Source: Planctomicrobium piriforme (lineage in GTDB: Bacteria > Planctomycetota > Planctomycetia > Planctomycetales > Planctomycetaceae). From it: a stretch of 64,000 bases of DNA. The translations under genes and the position numbers were made by a program. Under the pieces are notes generated by a model, which had not been told where the DNA came from, made no database searches, and was given only the letters and a program-made list of their open reading frames with translations. Location of the stretch: contig NZ_FOQD01000013.1 in assembly GCF_900113665.1 (NCBI RefSeq), positions 1 to 64,000 of the forward strand, in the 5' to 3' direction. Below are positions 19,980 to 31,644 of the stretch, in pieces (position 1 is the first letter of the stretch; the number at the start of each line of letters is the position of its first letter).

Positions 19980-21256
19980 TCGTGGGGCACCACTCGAATC
20001 GGGAACGTGGCGGTGACATTCGGCCAGTTGGGGATCTCTCCCTCAAAATGAATCTGCCAGACAATCTTGTTATGCCGGCCATTGAGCGAATGCATCGTGT
20101 CGGTGGGGATTTCGACGGTCGCCTGTCCCTGTTCGATCTGGGCTGGCTCAGACGCTTCGACAAACACTTGTTCGTAGAACGTCGACCTGTCGGTATGCGT
20201 ATCCGTCCCCCGCGTATAGGTCGCTTCTTCCGTCCCCTTCAGGGTGATCTTCAGCATCCGAATCCCCCGCGGCGAGCCCTGAAAATTCCACGACAGATTT
20301 GCCGTCCCCCCCAGCGGAATCAACCGCCGGCTGAGCGTCAGCACCGGCACCGGATTGAACAGCGCCAGAAATGTGTGGAACGCGCCAAAGAGAATCAGCA
20401 GGCCGATCAGTCCGAACGGAATCAGGATCAGCTCAGGCATCCATTCCCATTTCCCCTGCAGCCAGTCCCTCATCCGCATGGCGATAAACACGCCGACCAC
20501 GCCGTTCCAGATCACCGCAAAAATCAGCAGCCCGATAAACGACCCCATCCGGCTCGATGACGGGCTCAGCGTCGTCGGCCCCGGCTCCTCTTCGAGATCG
20601 TCGTCATCGAAGTCGGTATCGGCCGTCATCAGCACGCTGCTGTGCCGCTGCGCCTCACGATCCGCAGCCGAACGCCCTGCCAGATCGAATTCCTCAGGCG
20701 ACTGCAGCGCCGCCGGCTTGCTCCGCCGCGACATCAGGATACCGATATAACCGCCGATGCCGACGAGCAGAAACGGCACCGAGAACAGCCCCCACAACAG
20801 GCTCGTATTGAACTGCCGGTTCAGCACCGACTCGTCCGGCTGCTTCGGATCGACATAACACACCGTTTTTTTACCCGGCGGGTGTTGCGCGACAATCGCC
20901 TCTTTCGATTTCTTCCCGCTCGTCCTGCCTGTGAAGAACCAGTAACGGTCACCGTCATAATTGCGGTCGTTAAACGTGTACTGGTAGCGGATGTCGACCG
21001 TAAACGTGTCGTCGCCAATGACCTCGCTCGACACGATGACGCACGGCGTCTCGACCCAGGTCTGGGCGATGGCCATTTTCAACATCGGTCCCAGCGTGGC
21101 AAACCAAAGCAACGTGGCCCCGGCCGCGAAGAACAGCGAACAGAAGACAAACAGAAACAACGACCCGATGCATCCCGCACAACCGAGCGGACCAGTCTTC
21201 CGCTTCAGCGAAAGTGCCGGCGAAGCTGTGCCAGAAGAATCATCGACAGGCGTCAT
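19976..21256 (-). CDS. DUF3592-type membrane protein with C-terminal beta-sandwich
   Basis: 426 residues. Membrane segment at about 24-53, then a DUF3592 domain (about 55-140; VETPCVIVSSEVIGDD, DIRYQYTFNDRNYDGDRY, CYVDPKQPDESVLNR), a second segment (about 150-175), a charged Asp/Glu-rich cytoplasmic loop, two further segments (about 238-260 and 272-300) and a C-terminal domain with strands such as GGTANLSWNFQGSPRGIRML. Domain composition suggests a membrane-anchored binding protein. It is the first gene of a two-gene unit with the 123-residue protein. Function unknown beyond the family name. Confidence 0.8.
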   Translation of the reverse strand: MTPVDDSSGTASPALSLKRKTGPLGCAGCIGSLFLFVFCSLFFAAGATLLWFATLGPMLKMAIAQTWVETPCVIVSSEVIGDDTFTVDIRYQYTFNDRNYDGDRYWFFTGRTSGKKSKEAIVAQHPPGKKTVCYVDPKQPDESVLNRQFNTSLLWGLFSVPFLLVGIGGYIGILMSRRSKPAALQSPEEFDLAGRSAADREAQRHSSVLMTADTDFDDDDLEEEPGPTTLSPSSSRMGSFIGLLIFAVIWNGVVGVFIAMRMRDWLQGKWEWMPELILIPFGLIGLLILFGAFHTFLALFNPVPVLTLSRRLIPLGGTANLSWNFQGSPRGIRMLKITLKGTEEATYTRGTDTHTDRSTFYEQVFVEASEPAQIEQGQATVEIPTDTMHSLNGRHNKIVWQIHFEGEIPNWPNVTATFPIRVVPHE

Positions 21257-21313
21257 AGGCGTGATCTGAGTGTTGTTTCGAATTTCGTGCTTCGAATTTC
21301 GATATTTTTCACG

Positions 21314-21841
21314 TCACGGAGCGGCTTTATCTTGTTCGACCGGCACTAGCGGCTTTGCATCTTTCGTGGTCGCCGCGGACTTTTCGACTCGGCCGAACAA
21401 ATGCCCCCCCGCCTTGCCATGCTGCCAGGTGCCTGCATAGCGGTCCTCATAAAACAGCACTCTGGCGAAGAACCCGTCACCCAGCAGCGGTATGGTGAGG
21501 TTCGTCACCTGCAGCATCGGCGTGTCGCCCGCCCAGTACACCTGCACAGGTACCGGAATCGGCACCTCGACGTTCTTGTAGCTCATCTTCGCCTGCACGA
21601 TCCACTGCTCGTCCTTGACCTTGCTGGCCGAAAGAATGCCATACATCTCCGACCGCGGCGCGGCTTCCCAGGCCCGATCGCTCGTAAACGAGCCCACCAG
21701 ATTGGCCCCCGTCAGCAGTTCCGAGAACTTCTTCTCGGCAGCATTCATTTCCACCGCCGGAGCAGCCGGAGCCGGAGCTTCATCCGCCAGCACCGGCAGT
21801 GCCGCGAAAGTCACAATGAACAGGCAACACCATTTCGTCAT
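21314..21841 (-). CDS. Exported protein of unknown function
   Basis: 175 residues with a clear signal peptide (MTKWCCLFIVTFAALPVLADE, cleavage near ALA-DE), an Ala/Pro linker, then a compact domain: FSELLTGANLVGSFTSDRAW, SEMYGILSASKVKDEQWIVQAKM and VPIPVPVQVYWAGDTPML. The domain resembles small exported planctomycete proteins that I cannot name. The C-terminal 25 residues are low-complexity. It lies on the same strand as, and 57 bp upstream of, the DUF3592 unit. Confidence 0.75.
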   Translation of the reverse strand: MTKWCCLFIVTFAALPVLADEAPAPAAPAVEMNAAEKKFSELLTGANLVGSFTSDRAWEAAPRSEMYGILSASKVKDEQWIVQAKMSYKNVEVPIPVPVQVYWAGDTPMLQVTNLTIPLLGDGFFARVLFYEDRYAGTWQHGKAGGHLFGRVEKSAATTKDAKPLVPVEQDKAAP

Positions 21842-21861
21842 GTCGTCACCTCGTAGGAGAA

Positions 21862-21968
21862 TTGAGTGTTGAGAGCTGAGTGTTGAGTGTGGGGAGAGTC
21901 GAGAGCAGCCCTAACGCTCAGCTTCCTTCAATGGCCCAATGACAAATGACAATTGACCAATGACAAAT
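21862..21968. repeat. Spacer words GTTGAG and AATGACAA
   Basis: Two word families in the 168-bp spacer: GTTGAGAGCTGAGTGTTGAG-type words at about 21862-21892 and AATGACAAATGAC words at about 21938-21968. The same words recur at 27011-27054 and 27093-27126 after the DUF1559 gene, and the second also at about 41819-41840. Confidence 0.7.
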
Positions 21969-22009
21969 ATCTTTTCAGTTGGACCGTTTCTCCCCATCAA
22001 ACCTCACAC

Positions 22010-22783
22010 TCATCCCTTGGCTAGTTCTTCATCCCATTCATCCAACAGCGGCCAGTCGACGGCACAGGTGCCGAAGTCGGCCATATGTTGATATTTGTCG
22101 AGTCGGTCGATCGTCGCCTGCAATTGCTTGTCGTCTTTGCGGAACACCGGGCCGTGGCTCGGCAGCAGCCATTCCACGTTGCTCGCCTTGATCCGCTGCA
22201 GCGAACGAATAAAGGCCGGGAGATCGGACCCGTGATGGGCGTCGATGTTCCCCACGCAGCCGTCCCGATAAATGTTGTCACCAGAGAACAACAGGTTGTC
22301 CAACCGGAACGACAACTGTGCCGGAGCATGCCCCGGCGTATGCCAGACATCGAGCTTGAGATCGCCGATTTTCAGGACATCCCCTTCATCGATCAGTTGA
22401 TCGACTTTCACCGGCGGCAGATCGATTGAGATTCCCTGCGCGGAAATTTCCGCATAGGTCATAATCCGCTCCCCTTCTGCCAGCAGCTTGGCGGCGCTGG
22501 GATGCCCGACCACGATCGCCTGCGGCATCAGCTCCTTCGCCCGCTTCATTCCCTGGATATGGTCGACGTCCGCATGCGTCGCCACCAGGTACTTGCACTG
22601 AGACAGGGGAAAATCCATCTGGCGAATCATCGCCACAATGTCTTCCAGCGTATCTTCGTAACCAATATCAATCAGCGCCCATTCGCTGTTGTCATAAACC
22701 AGATAGACGCAGCAGCCCAGACGACGACGGGCCTGCAGGTTCATCTCGATGACGTGAGGAAAAATGTCACGTCGGGTTTTCAT
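22010..22783 (-). CDS. Metallo-beta-lactamase-fold hydrolase, HxDxDH variant
   Basis: 257 residues with MBL-fold motifs: THADVDH (69-75), TPGH (149-152), SGDN (167-170; D169) and PSHG (208-211). The usual second histidine of HxHxDH is aspartate D72 here, which would alter metal binding at the first site. The rest of the core is intact, so an active, perhaps altered, metallo-hydrolase of the glyoxalase-II/lactonase type is possible. No signal peptide is seen, so it is likely cytoplasmic. The substrate is unknown. Confidence 0.85.
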   Translation of the reverse strand: MKTRRDIFPHVIEMNLQARRRLGCCVYLVYDNSEWALIDIGYEDTLEDIVAMIRQMDFPLSQCKYLVATHADVDHIQGMKRAKELMPQAIVVGHPSAAKLLAEGERIMTYAEISAQGISIDLPPVKVDQLIDEGDVLKIGDLKLDVWHTPGHAPAQLSFRLDNLLFSGDNIYRDGCVGNIDAHHGSDLPAFIRSLQRIKASNVEWLLPSHGPVFRKDDKQLQATIDRLDKYQHMADFGTCAVDWPLLDEWDEELAKG

Positions 22784-22999
22784 CGTTCATTCCTTCTGCT
22801 GTGCTGGCTGAGGACCTCCGCGCGGGACAGCGGACGCCGTTGGCTTGCGTTGACCTGTTTTCAGCCGATTCTAAAGGAAAAGACGCAGAAGTGGGTAGTG
22901 GGCGGACAAGCACCGCAAATTCAGCAACATTCATTGCAGTGGAAACAGACTCTCGGGATGATGCCCCGACAGTCCGGAAATGGAAACAAAGAGGCCCTC

Positions 23000-23620
23000 A
23001 TGCGTCGAAAACTGTTGATCGCGGCCGCCGTGCTGCTGGTTCTGCTCGTGGCATTTCTGATTTCCGTGGCTCTACAGCCCAATGAGTTCGTCGTCACCCG
23101 TTCGATGACCATGGCCGCTCCCCCTGCGACCGTCTTCCCCTACGTCAACGACTTTCACAAATGGGAACAATGGTCCCCCTGGGCGAAGCTCGATCCAAAT
23201 GCCAAAAACTCCTTCGAAGGCCCCTCCGAGGGCAAGGATTCGAAATTCAGTTGGGATGGCAACGACGAAGTCGGCGCCGGCAGCATGACGATTACAGACA
23301 GCGACCCCGACAAGCTGGTCAAAATGGATCTCGTTTTCCTGCGTCCTTTCCCCTGCAAAAATGTGGCTGAATTCACCCTGGAGCCGGATGCCGCAGGCAC
23401 CAAGGTCACCTGGATCATGTCAGGCCAGAACAATTTCATGGGGAAGCTGGTCGGCATGCTCATGGATATGGACGCCCTGGTCGGCGACATGTTTGTCACC
23501 GGCCTGAACAACATGAAGCGGATCGTCGAGACCCCGCCTGCCGATCCGGCCCCGAAAGCGGCAGTCGAAAATTCACCCCCTTCCGAGGAACCGGCCAATG
23601 CCGAACGAAAACCCGAGTGA
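23000..23620 (+). CDS. Membrane-anchored SRPBCC-fold protein
   Basis: 206 residues. The ATG at 23000 is preceded by AGAGG and begins a single membrane anchor (MRRKLLIAAAVLLVLLVAF). A START/SRPBCC-type domain follows (about 35-185): FVVTRSMTMAAPPATVFPYV, WEQWSPWAKLDPN, FSWDGNDEVGAGSMTI. The tail is Pro/Glu-rich. This matches the polyketide-cyclase/dehydrase-like group with an N-terminal anchor. The gene overlaps the next one, a DoxX-like gene, by 23 nt. Ligand unknown. Confidence 0.85.
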   Translation: MRRKLLIAAAVLLVLLVAFLISVALQPNEFVVTRSMTMAAPPATVFPYVNDFHKWEQWSPWAKLDPNAKNSFEGPSEGKDSKFSWDGNDEVGAGSMTITDSDPDKLVKMDLVFLRPFPCKNVAEFTLEPDAAGTKVTWIMSGQNNFMGKLVGMLMDMDALVGDMFVTGLNNMKRIVETPPADPAPKAAVENSPPSEEPANAERKPE

Positions 23621-24026
23621 TCCCGTGACCAATCCGACCACTGCCAATCCCAACCCCGCCTGGATGGTTTGGACCGGTCGGGTTCTCAGCGTCCTCCCTG
23701 CGCTCATGCTGCTGATGAGCGCAGCCATGAAATTCATGCAGCCGCCCGAGGTCGTCAAAGGCTTCGAACAATTCGGCCTGCCGCTGAACCTCGCCTTTGG
23801 CCTGGGAGTTTTGGAAGTCGCCTGCACCTTGCTGTACCTGATCCCACAGACCGCCATCCTCGGAGCCATCCTGCTCACCGGCTACTTGGGAGGCGCCATC
23901 TGCACCCACCTGCGAGTCGGCGATTCCTTCATTCCACCGCTCGTGATCGGCGTTGTCATCTGGCTCGGCCTCTTCCTCCGCGACCACCGCCTCCGCGCCC
24001 TGATCCCCTTCCGCCGCTTAAAGTGA
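23598..24026 (+). CDS. DoxX-like membrane protein
   Basis: 142 residues, four predicted membrane helices after a short polar N-terminus: GRVLSVLPALMLLMSAAMKF, GFGLGVLE-type second helix (LNLAFGLGVLEVACTLLYLI), TAILGAILLTGYLGGAICTH and IPPLVIGVVIWLGLFLRDH. This layout, with MKF after helix 1 and GYLGGAICTHLR, is typical of the DoxX_2 family, which has no single established biochemical role. GAGGAACC lies upstream of the ATG, inside the preceding SRPBCC gene; the two are likely co-translated. Confidence 0.87.
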   Translation: MPNENPSDPVTNPTTANPNPAWMVWTGRVLSVLPALMLLMSAAMKFMQPPEVVKGFEQFGLPLNLAFGLGVLEVACTLLYLIPQTAILGAILLTGYLGGAICTHLRVGDSFIPPLVIGVVIWLGLFLRDHRLRALIPFRRLK

Positions 24027-24186
24027 CCGACATTGGGTGGCGAGCAGTTGGTAGTGGTTAGCAGGCAAAGGCTTGCCTCTTCCGCTCTAGACTCTGGACT
24101 CCCAGCTCTCGACTTCCCCACCCTCTCAACACTCAACTCTTCCTCCGGCACTGGACACTGGACCCTCGACACTGGTCTACCGACTC

Positions 24187-25881
24187 ATGTCCAACGTCGC
24201 CTACTTCACCGATTGGATCAACGCGCTGGGTCCGGCTGCCCAGAACGTGTGGCGCGGGGCGGTCGTTGCGAATGCCGTTGTCCTCTCCGTTCTCGTCGCG
24301 CTCATTTTGCGACAAAAAACGACGGGCAATGAGCGCTGGACCCGCCCGGAACTCCTCCTGTCCGCCGCAGGCGTCATCGGAATTCTTCTTGTCCGCATCC
24401 CCTGCTATGCCACGATGGGCGGGAGCTTCGACGAAACCCTCTGGCTGGCCGATGCCATCACGCTCCGTGCCGATCCCCGTTTCTGGATCTCGGTCGACGC
24501 AACCACTTCAGGCCCGTTGACGATCTACCTGCTGCTCCTGCCGGAACTCTGGGGCGGAGTTCCCAGCTATGGCTTCGCCCGATTGCTGACCGCAGTGATT
24601 TGGGGGGCCACCGCCAGCTTCTTTTACGCCGCCTTGAGAAACCTTGTCGATCGCAAACTCGCCGCCCTTGCAGCCGCTTCTCTCTTTGCCGTCCTGGCCG
24701 GTTTCAGCGTGATCGACAACGTCTCATGGAACGGCGAACACTTGCCAATCTTTTGCATGATGACGGCAATGTGGCTTCTCAGCCGACAACAGGTTGTCGG
24801 CACCATTTCACTCTTGTCCTGCCTGACCGTCGGGCTGCTGCTGGGGGCTGTCCCGTTCGCCAAATTACAGGCTGGCCCCATGGCGATGACGCTGGGACTG
24901 TTTTCGCTGTTCCTTGTTCACCGGTGGTCGTCACGCATGGCGTTGTTGCTTGGAGCCCTGACGCCCCTCGCCCTTGTGGCGGGATATCTGATCACATTTC
25001 AGGCGGTTGAACAGGCATGGCTGCTCTCGATTTCCACCAACCTCGGTTACGCCAGGTCGTATTCGAGCCGCACGCCCATTCAACGCCTGCTGGGATTACC
25101 TGCCGTCCTCTTTGACAGCATGGATACGCGTGTGTTTTTCCTGATTCAGATTCTGACAGGAATTGCAGGCTTGATCGCTCTCAGCGAAGTCGGCTGGAAA
25201 CAGCTTCCTCAACGCCGCCGCCGACTTGCCTGGCTCGCGTGCAGCATCGCCTGGCTGTCCTCCGTCTGGTACGCCGTGAGTACGACAGGCACCTTTTTCA
25301 ACCACTACTTTCTCTTCTTTCTGACGCCCCTCTTGCTTTGGAATGCCTTGTCATGGTATGCCGCGTTTGCAGTCATTCAGCAGGGGACGCTTCTGAAAAC
25401 TCCCTGGAGAGTGCGGCACATCGCGTATGTCACCGTGGCACTCATTACCGCCCCGTTGTTGCCGCTCCTGAAATACGGAAACACTCAGATTCCGAATGAT
25501 GGCCAACCGCTCCCTCTCGTCTGGCAGTCCCCTCTGAGCGATGCCATCGCGAAGCGCGCATCCCCCGATTCGCTTCTCGCCGTCTGGGGACATCGGCCTG
25601 AGCTGTATGTCCAAACCGGCCTCCCGTCCGCCACGCGTTATCCATATCCCTACATCGTGCACGCCCCCTGGTCGAACAATGCCGCACACCAGCGGCTTTA
25701 TCTTCAAGATCTCGCGTCACATCCAAACGTAATCTTCGTCGAAGCCTTGCAGGGAGAAGGAGCCTCCGCAGGCTGCCCGCCCCTCGCCTCACTGCCGGAA
25801 CTCCAGACCTACGTCGACCACCATTTTCAACACGTCGACACCATCGACGGTAGCCGTGTCTGGCAGTCGAACCGTCCCTGA
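24187..25881 (+). CDS. Polytopic membrane protein, probable GT-C (GT39/ArnT-like) glycosyltransferase
   Basis: 564 residues with about ten to twelve hydrophobic segments spread across residues 20-430, then a soluble C-terminal part of about 130 residues. The first external loop has GGSFDETLWLADAI (about 77-90), an acidic pair in the position used by GT-C enzymes such as ArnT and protein mannosyltransferases, followed by VDATTSGPLTIYLLLLPELW. The C-terminal domain contains LLAVWGHRPELYVQTGLPSA, common in these planctomycete proteins. They would transfer a sugar from a lipid-linked donor on the periplasmic side. Family placement is by topology and the DE motif only. There is no ribosome binding site at the ATG. 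Confidence 0.7.
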   Translation: MSNVAYFTDWINALGPAAQNVWRGAVVANAVVLSVLVALILRQKTTGNERWTRPELLLSAAGVIGILLVRIPCYATMGGSFDETLWLADAITLRADPRFWISVDATTSGPLTIYLLLLPELWGGVPSYGFARLLTAVIWGATASFFYAALRNLVDRKLAALAAASLFAVLAGFSVIDNVSWNGEHLPIFCMMTAMWLLSRQQVVGTISLLSCLTVGLLLGAVPFAKLQAGPMAMTLGLFSLFLVHRWSSRMALLLGALTPLALVAGYLITFQAVEQAWLLSISTNLGYARSYSSRTPIQRLLGLPAVLFDSMDTRVFFLIQILTGIAGLIALSEVGWKQLPQRRRRLAWLACSIAWLSSVWYAVSTTGTFFNHYFLFFLTPLLLWNALSWYAAFAVIQQGTLLKTPWRVRHIAYVTVALITAPLLPLLKYGNTQIPNDGQPLPLVWQSPLSDAIAKRASPDSLLAVWGHRPELYVQTGLPSATRYPYPYIVHAPWSNNAAHQRLYLQDLASHPNVIFVEALQGEGASAGCPPLASLPELQTYVDHHFQHVDTIDGSRVWQSNRP

Positions 25882-25962
25882 AGATGCCTGGCCGACGCAA
25901 TTGAGAGACCGTCCCATTGGTCGTAACTCTGGACTCGACCGCGGCAACGTGCTAACGTCTTA

Positions 25963-25986
25963 ACATTCTGACAACCTTCAGAATGT
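25963..25986. promoter_or_regulatory. Perfect 9-bp inverted repeat upstream of a DUF1559 gene
   Basis: ACATTCTGA (25963-25971) and TCAGAATGT (25978-25986) with loop CAACCT, 44 nt before the start codon at 26030. There is no T-tract. It may be a leader hairpin, an operator or a weak terminator for the preceding membrane-protein gene. Confidence 0.45.
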
Positions 25987-26029
25987 GTCCCCAAACTCTC
26001 CCCCCTCGCCCTGCCTTTGGAGTCGCGCG

Positions 26030-26974
<945 letters not shown>

Positions 26975-27015
26975 ACGTAGTCCAGCGTCGAGTGTCCAGA
27001 GCCAGATTGAACGTT

Positions 27016-27054
27016 GAGAGCTGAGTGTTGATCGCCAATCAACACTCAGCTCTC
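27016..27054 (+). terminator. Hairpin terminator built from spacer words
   Basis: A perfect 17-bp stem (27016-27032 and 27038-27054; arm GAGAGCTGAGTGTTGAT) with loop CGCCA, 42 nt after the DUF1559 stop. Only a short ACTATTT follows, so termination efficiency is uncertain. The arm is the word also seen at 21867-21890. Confidence 0.55.
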
Positions 27055-27231
27055 ACTATTTCCGGCCGCCCACAATCCATATTTTTCCCCAAATGGCCCA
27101 ATGACAAATGACCATTGACCAATGACAAATCTCTTTAATCGCCCACTACCCCCTCTCTCCGCCGACTGTCATAATCTCGACAACAGCACAACCAACTTCC
27201 CGGCAACGGCACTCAGGCAGGATCACGCATT

Positions 27232-29121
<1,890 letters not shown>

Positions 29122-29163
29122 AGAAAGGGGATAGGGGAAAGGGAAAAGAATTGAGATGCGATG

Positions 29164-29194
29164 TCCTCAAGCCTCAGGTCTCAAGCCTCACCCC
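29164..29194. repeat. CTCAAGC word cluster adjoining a stop codon
   Basis: CTCAAGCCTCAGGTCTCAAG-type words end directly before the TAA (29195-29197) of the minus-strand SRPBCC gene. The sense strand of that gene reads GGCTTGAG downstream of its stop. Confidence 0.65.
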
Positions 29195-29653
29195 TTACCT
29201 CAGTTCCCCGCTCGCAATCAACTCCTGCAGCCGCTGCTCCCGATAGTAAAAGCCGTCTTCGAGATGGCTGCAGATCTTCGATTCGCTGAGCAGCAGGCCG
29301 ATCAGCCCGCCAGGTAACTGGAACTCGACGATATCCCGCTTCAGCACCCCTTCGGGCACCGCTTCGTATTCGTGCCGGTGCAGCCACGACTTCATCGGGC
29401 CGGCGATCTGACGTTCGACGACCAGTCTCGGGCGTTCGAATTCCAGAATCTGGTGTGAGGACTTGATGATCTGCCCGAATGTGATCACCTGAAAATCGAG
29501 CCGTGCCCCTTCGTGAACAACTTCCGGCGCGGAGTGAAACGTGATTCCCAGGTTAGGACTGGTCACTTTCGAGACATTGCCAGGCCGGCTGAGAAAATCA
29601 AACAGCCCGTCCACCGAGCAGTTCAGCCGCGTTTCGTATTCGTAGGTCGCCAT
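29195..29653 (-). CDS. SRPBCC-family protein
   Basis: 152 residues starting at the ATG at 29653 (MATYEYETRL); the frame extends upstream to a TTG, which is less likely. Domain features: LNCSVDGLFDFLSRPGNVSK, HEGARLDFQVITFG, WLHRHEYEAVPEGVLKRDIV and a C-terminal helix LEDGFYYREQRLQELIASG. This is the START-like fold of the CoxG/polyketide-cyclase type, with an internal ligand cavity. It is cytoplasmic by lack of a signal peptide. Not in an obvious operon. Ligand unknown. Confidence 0.85.
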   Translation of the reverse strand: MATYEYETRLNCSVDGLFDFLSRPGNVSKVTSPNLGITFHSAPEVVHEGARLDFQVITFGQIIKSSHQILEFERPRLVVERQIAGPMKSWLHRHEYEAVPEGVLKRDIVEFQLPGGLIGLLLSESKICSHLEDGFYYREQRLQELIASGELR

Positions 29654-29890
29654 ATCCGTGCCGACTTGAGTCCAGAGAACCAAGGGTGAAGCGTTGACGG
29701 TCCCAGTGTCCAGTCTCGACGCCCCCCTGTCGAGTCCACCCCAATTTCCCAGCCGTCAGCGATCTGCAAGCGATCCCTCCGCCGCCGGGTATTCACTCTC
29801 GACTCTCATTTCTCGTCGCCGTAAACTGAAATAGGGCCGTCCACTTCAAACTCGCACGTCATTTTCGCTCACTCCGCAAGGCTGCTGCTC

Positions 29891-30826
29891 ATGAATCCGA
29901 TCGTCCGCTACTGCGGTGTTGTGCTGGCGTGCCTCGCCTGCACCCCCTGGGCCGCCGCACAAACCGAAGGCCGCCACGAAGTCCTTCGTGCTGCTGATGG
30001 CTACCCGATTCATGTCACTTACTATCCCTTCAAGGAAAGCAAGGAAAACGCCGGAGCCACCGCTCAAAACGCACCGGTCGTGATCCTCCTGCATGGCGCC
30101 GGCGAGAATCGCCTGCTCTGGGATAAAAGTTCAGGCCCCCGCGATCAGGATCCGTTTCCGATCCTCCTCCAGAAACGCGGCTACGCCGTCGTCAGCGTCG
30201 ACCTCCGCAAACACGGCGAAAGCGTCGTCAACAACGGCGATGACCCGCTGCATCCCAACGATTATCAGGCCATGGTCGGCGGCGACCTGGTCGCCGTGAA
30301 GGATTTTCTGTTCGTCGAGCATCAGGCCCAGAGACTGAACGTGCAAAAGCTGGGAATCGTCGCTGTCGGCCTCTCGGCTCCTATTGCCGCCTCCTTCGCC
30401 GAATATGACTGGAGCCGTGAGCCCTACGACGACGCACCCGTCGCCGAAAACCGCACTCCGCGAGGGCAGGATGTGAAAGCCCTGATCCTCATCTCACCCG
30501 ATGGCACAGCTGGCCGCATTAAAGCAGCCACGGCCCTCAAGCAATTAAAGGCGATGACCCCCAATATCGCACTTGAAGTCATTGTCGGAGCCCAGGACTC
30601 GGCCGACAAACGGCAGGCCGAGACGGTTTATCAGGCCTACGCCCCCTCGGCCCGCGCAGCCAAGGAAAACACCAAGACAGAATACCTCACGCCTGACCTC
30701 AAGGACCGCGGCATGGCCCTGTTGCGACAGGGGACCGTCTATGCCTACGCGTTCAAGTTTCTCGAAACCAATCTCAAGGGACTCAACATTCCCTGGCAGG
30801 ATCGGCGCAGCCTTCTGGAACGGTAA
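29891..30826 (+). CDS. Exported alpha/beta-hydrolase-fold protein
   Basis: 311 residues with a signal peptide (cleavage near CTPWAAAQ-TEG). The fold is visible in VVILLHGAGENRLLWDK (oxyanion-hole HG), then YAVVSVDLRKHGES, the nucleophile elbow VGLSAP and ISPDGTAGRI. The elbow is G-L-S-A-P instead of G-x-S-x-G, so hydrolase activity is likely but not certain. The late histidine of the triad is not evident by eye. It resembles dienelactone-hydrolase-like exported proteins. AAGG lies 9-12 nt before the ATG. The substrate cannot be told. Confidence 0.8.
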   Translation: MNPIVRYCGVVLACLACTPWAAAQTEGRHEVLRAADGYPIHVTYYPFKESKENAGATAQNAPVVILLHGAGENRLLWDKSSGPRDQDPFPILLQKRGYAVVSVDLRKHGESVVNNGDDPLHPNDYQAMVGGDLVAVKDFLFVEHQAQRLNVQKLGIVAVGLSAPIAASFAEYDWSREPYDDAPVAENRTPRGQDVKALILISPDGTAGRIKAATALKQLKAMTPNIALEVIVGAQDSADKRQAETVYQAYAPSARAAKENTKTEYLTPDLKDRGMALLRQGTVYAYAFKFLETNLKGLNIPWQDRRSLLER

Positions 30827-30936
30827 ACTGCTAACATTCCAGACACGCTCGACGGACTGAGGCGCTCCCCTCACGTTCGAGCGAAACTCCTTGAAACGCC
30901 GCCGCTCACCCGGCCTCGTATAGAAACCGCTTTCTC

Positions 30937-31593
30937 ATGGCCCCTCCTGCTCCTCTCGCCGCGAAACGCACCGGTCTCAAGCCGCGGTATCCGTACCCCG
31001 CAGCACTCATCTTTGGCGTTCCCGGCGCCGGCAAAGGCACCCAGGGGGAAATCCTCACCCGCATTCCCGGCTTTTTCCATTTGTCCAGCGGCGTGATCTT
31101 CCGCAAGCTCGACAACCACAGCCAGGAAGGCCAGATCGTCAAGATGTATAGCGCCAAAGGAGAGCTCGCGCCGGATGACGTCACCGTCCGCGTCTTCCTC
31201 AACTGGCTGGAAGCCCAACGGGCCGCCGACCGCTTCCGCCCCCGCGAACACCTGCTGCTCCTCGACGGCATCCCGCGCAACATCCACCAGTGCCAGATGC
31301 TCGAGGAATTCATCGATGTCAAAGCGTTGATTCACCTGACCTGTCACGATGAAGAAGCCATGATCGAGCGCATCCGCCGTCGGGCCGCTCTCGAAAACCG
31401 CATCGACGACGCCAGCGATACCGTCACCCGCCGCCGGTTCGAAGTCTACCGTCAGGAAACCGAACCCGTGCTCGACTTCTACCCCAAGGAAGTCGTCAAG
31501 AACATCGAATCGACCGGAATCCACGCCGAAGTGCTGCTGGAATGCCTCAATTACCTGGTGCCGGTTCTCAAGGAGAACTTTCCTCGCGACTGA
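30937..31593 (+). CDS. Adenylate-kinase-like nucleoside monophosphate kinase
   Basis: 218 residues: P-loop GVPGAGKGTQ (27-36), SSGVIFRKL (50-58), LLDGIPRN (residues 109-116) and RIDDASDTVTRRRFEVY in the LID region. The P-loop matches adenylate kinase, but the usual [ST]GDxLR substrate motif has V in place of D, the LID is the short form, and LDGFPR is LDGIPR. An N-terminal extension of about 20 residues precedes the first strand. It probably transfers a phosphoryl group between ATP and a nucleoside monophosphate. With these deviations it may be a second, divergent kinase, not the housekeeping Adk. No close neighbours suggest an operon. Confidence 0.8.
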   Translation: MAPPAPLAAKRTGLKPRYPYPAALIFGVPGAGKGTQGEILTRIPGFFHLSSGVIFRKLDNHSQEGQIVKMYSAKGELAPDDVTVRVFLNWLEAQRAADRFRPREHLLLLDGIPRNIHQCQMLEEFIDVKALIHLTCHDEEAMIERIRRRAALENRIDDASDTVTRRRFEVYRQETEPVLDFYPKEVVKNIESTGIHAEVLLECLNYLVPVLKENFPRD

Positions 31594-31644
31594 TGACAGA
31601 GTCCGAACATCAGCCGTGCAACGCGATCGTGATTGGCCGCTGCC

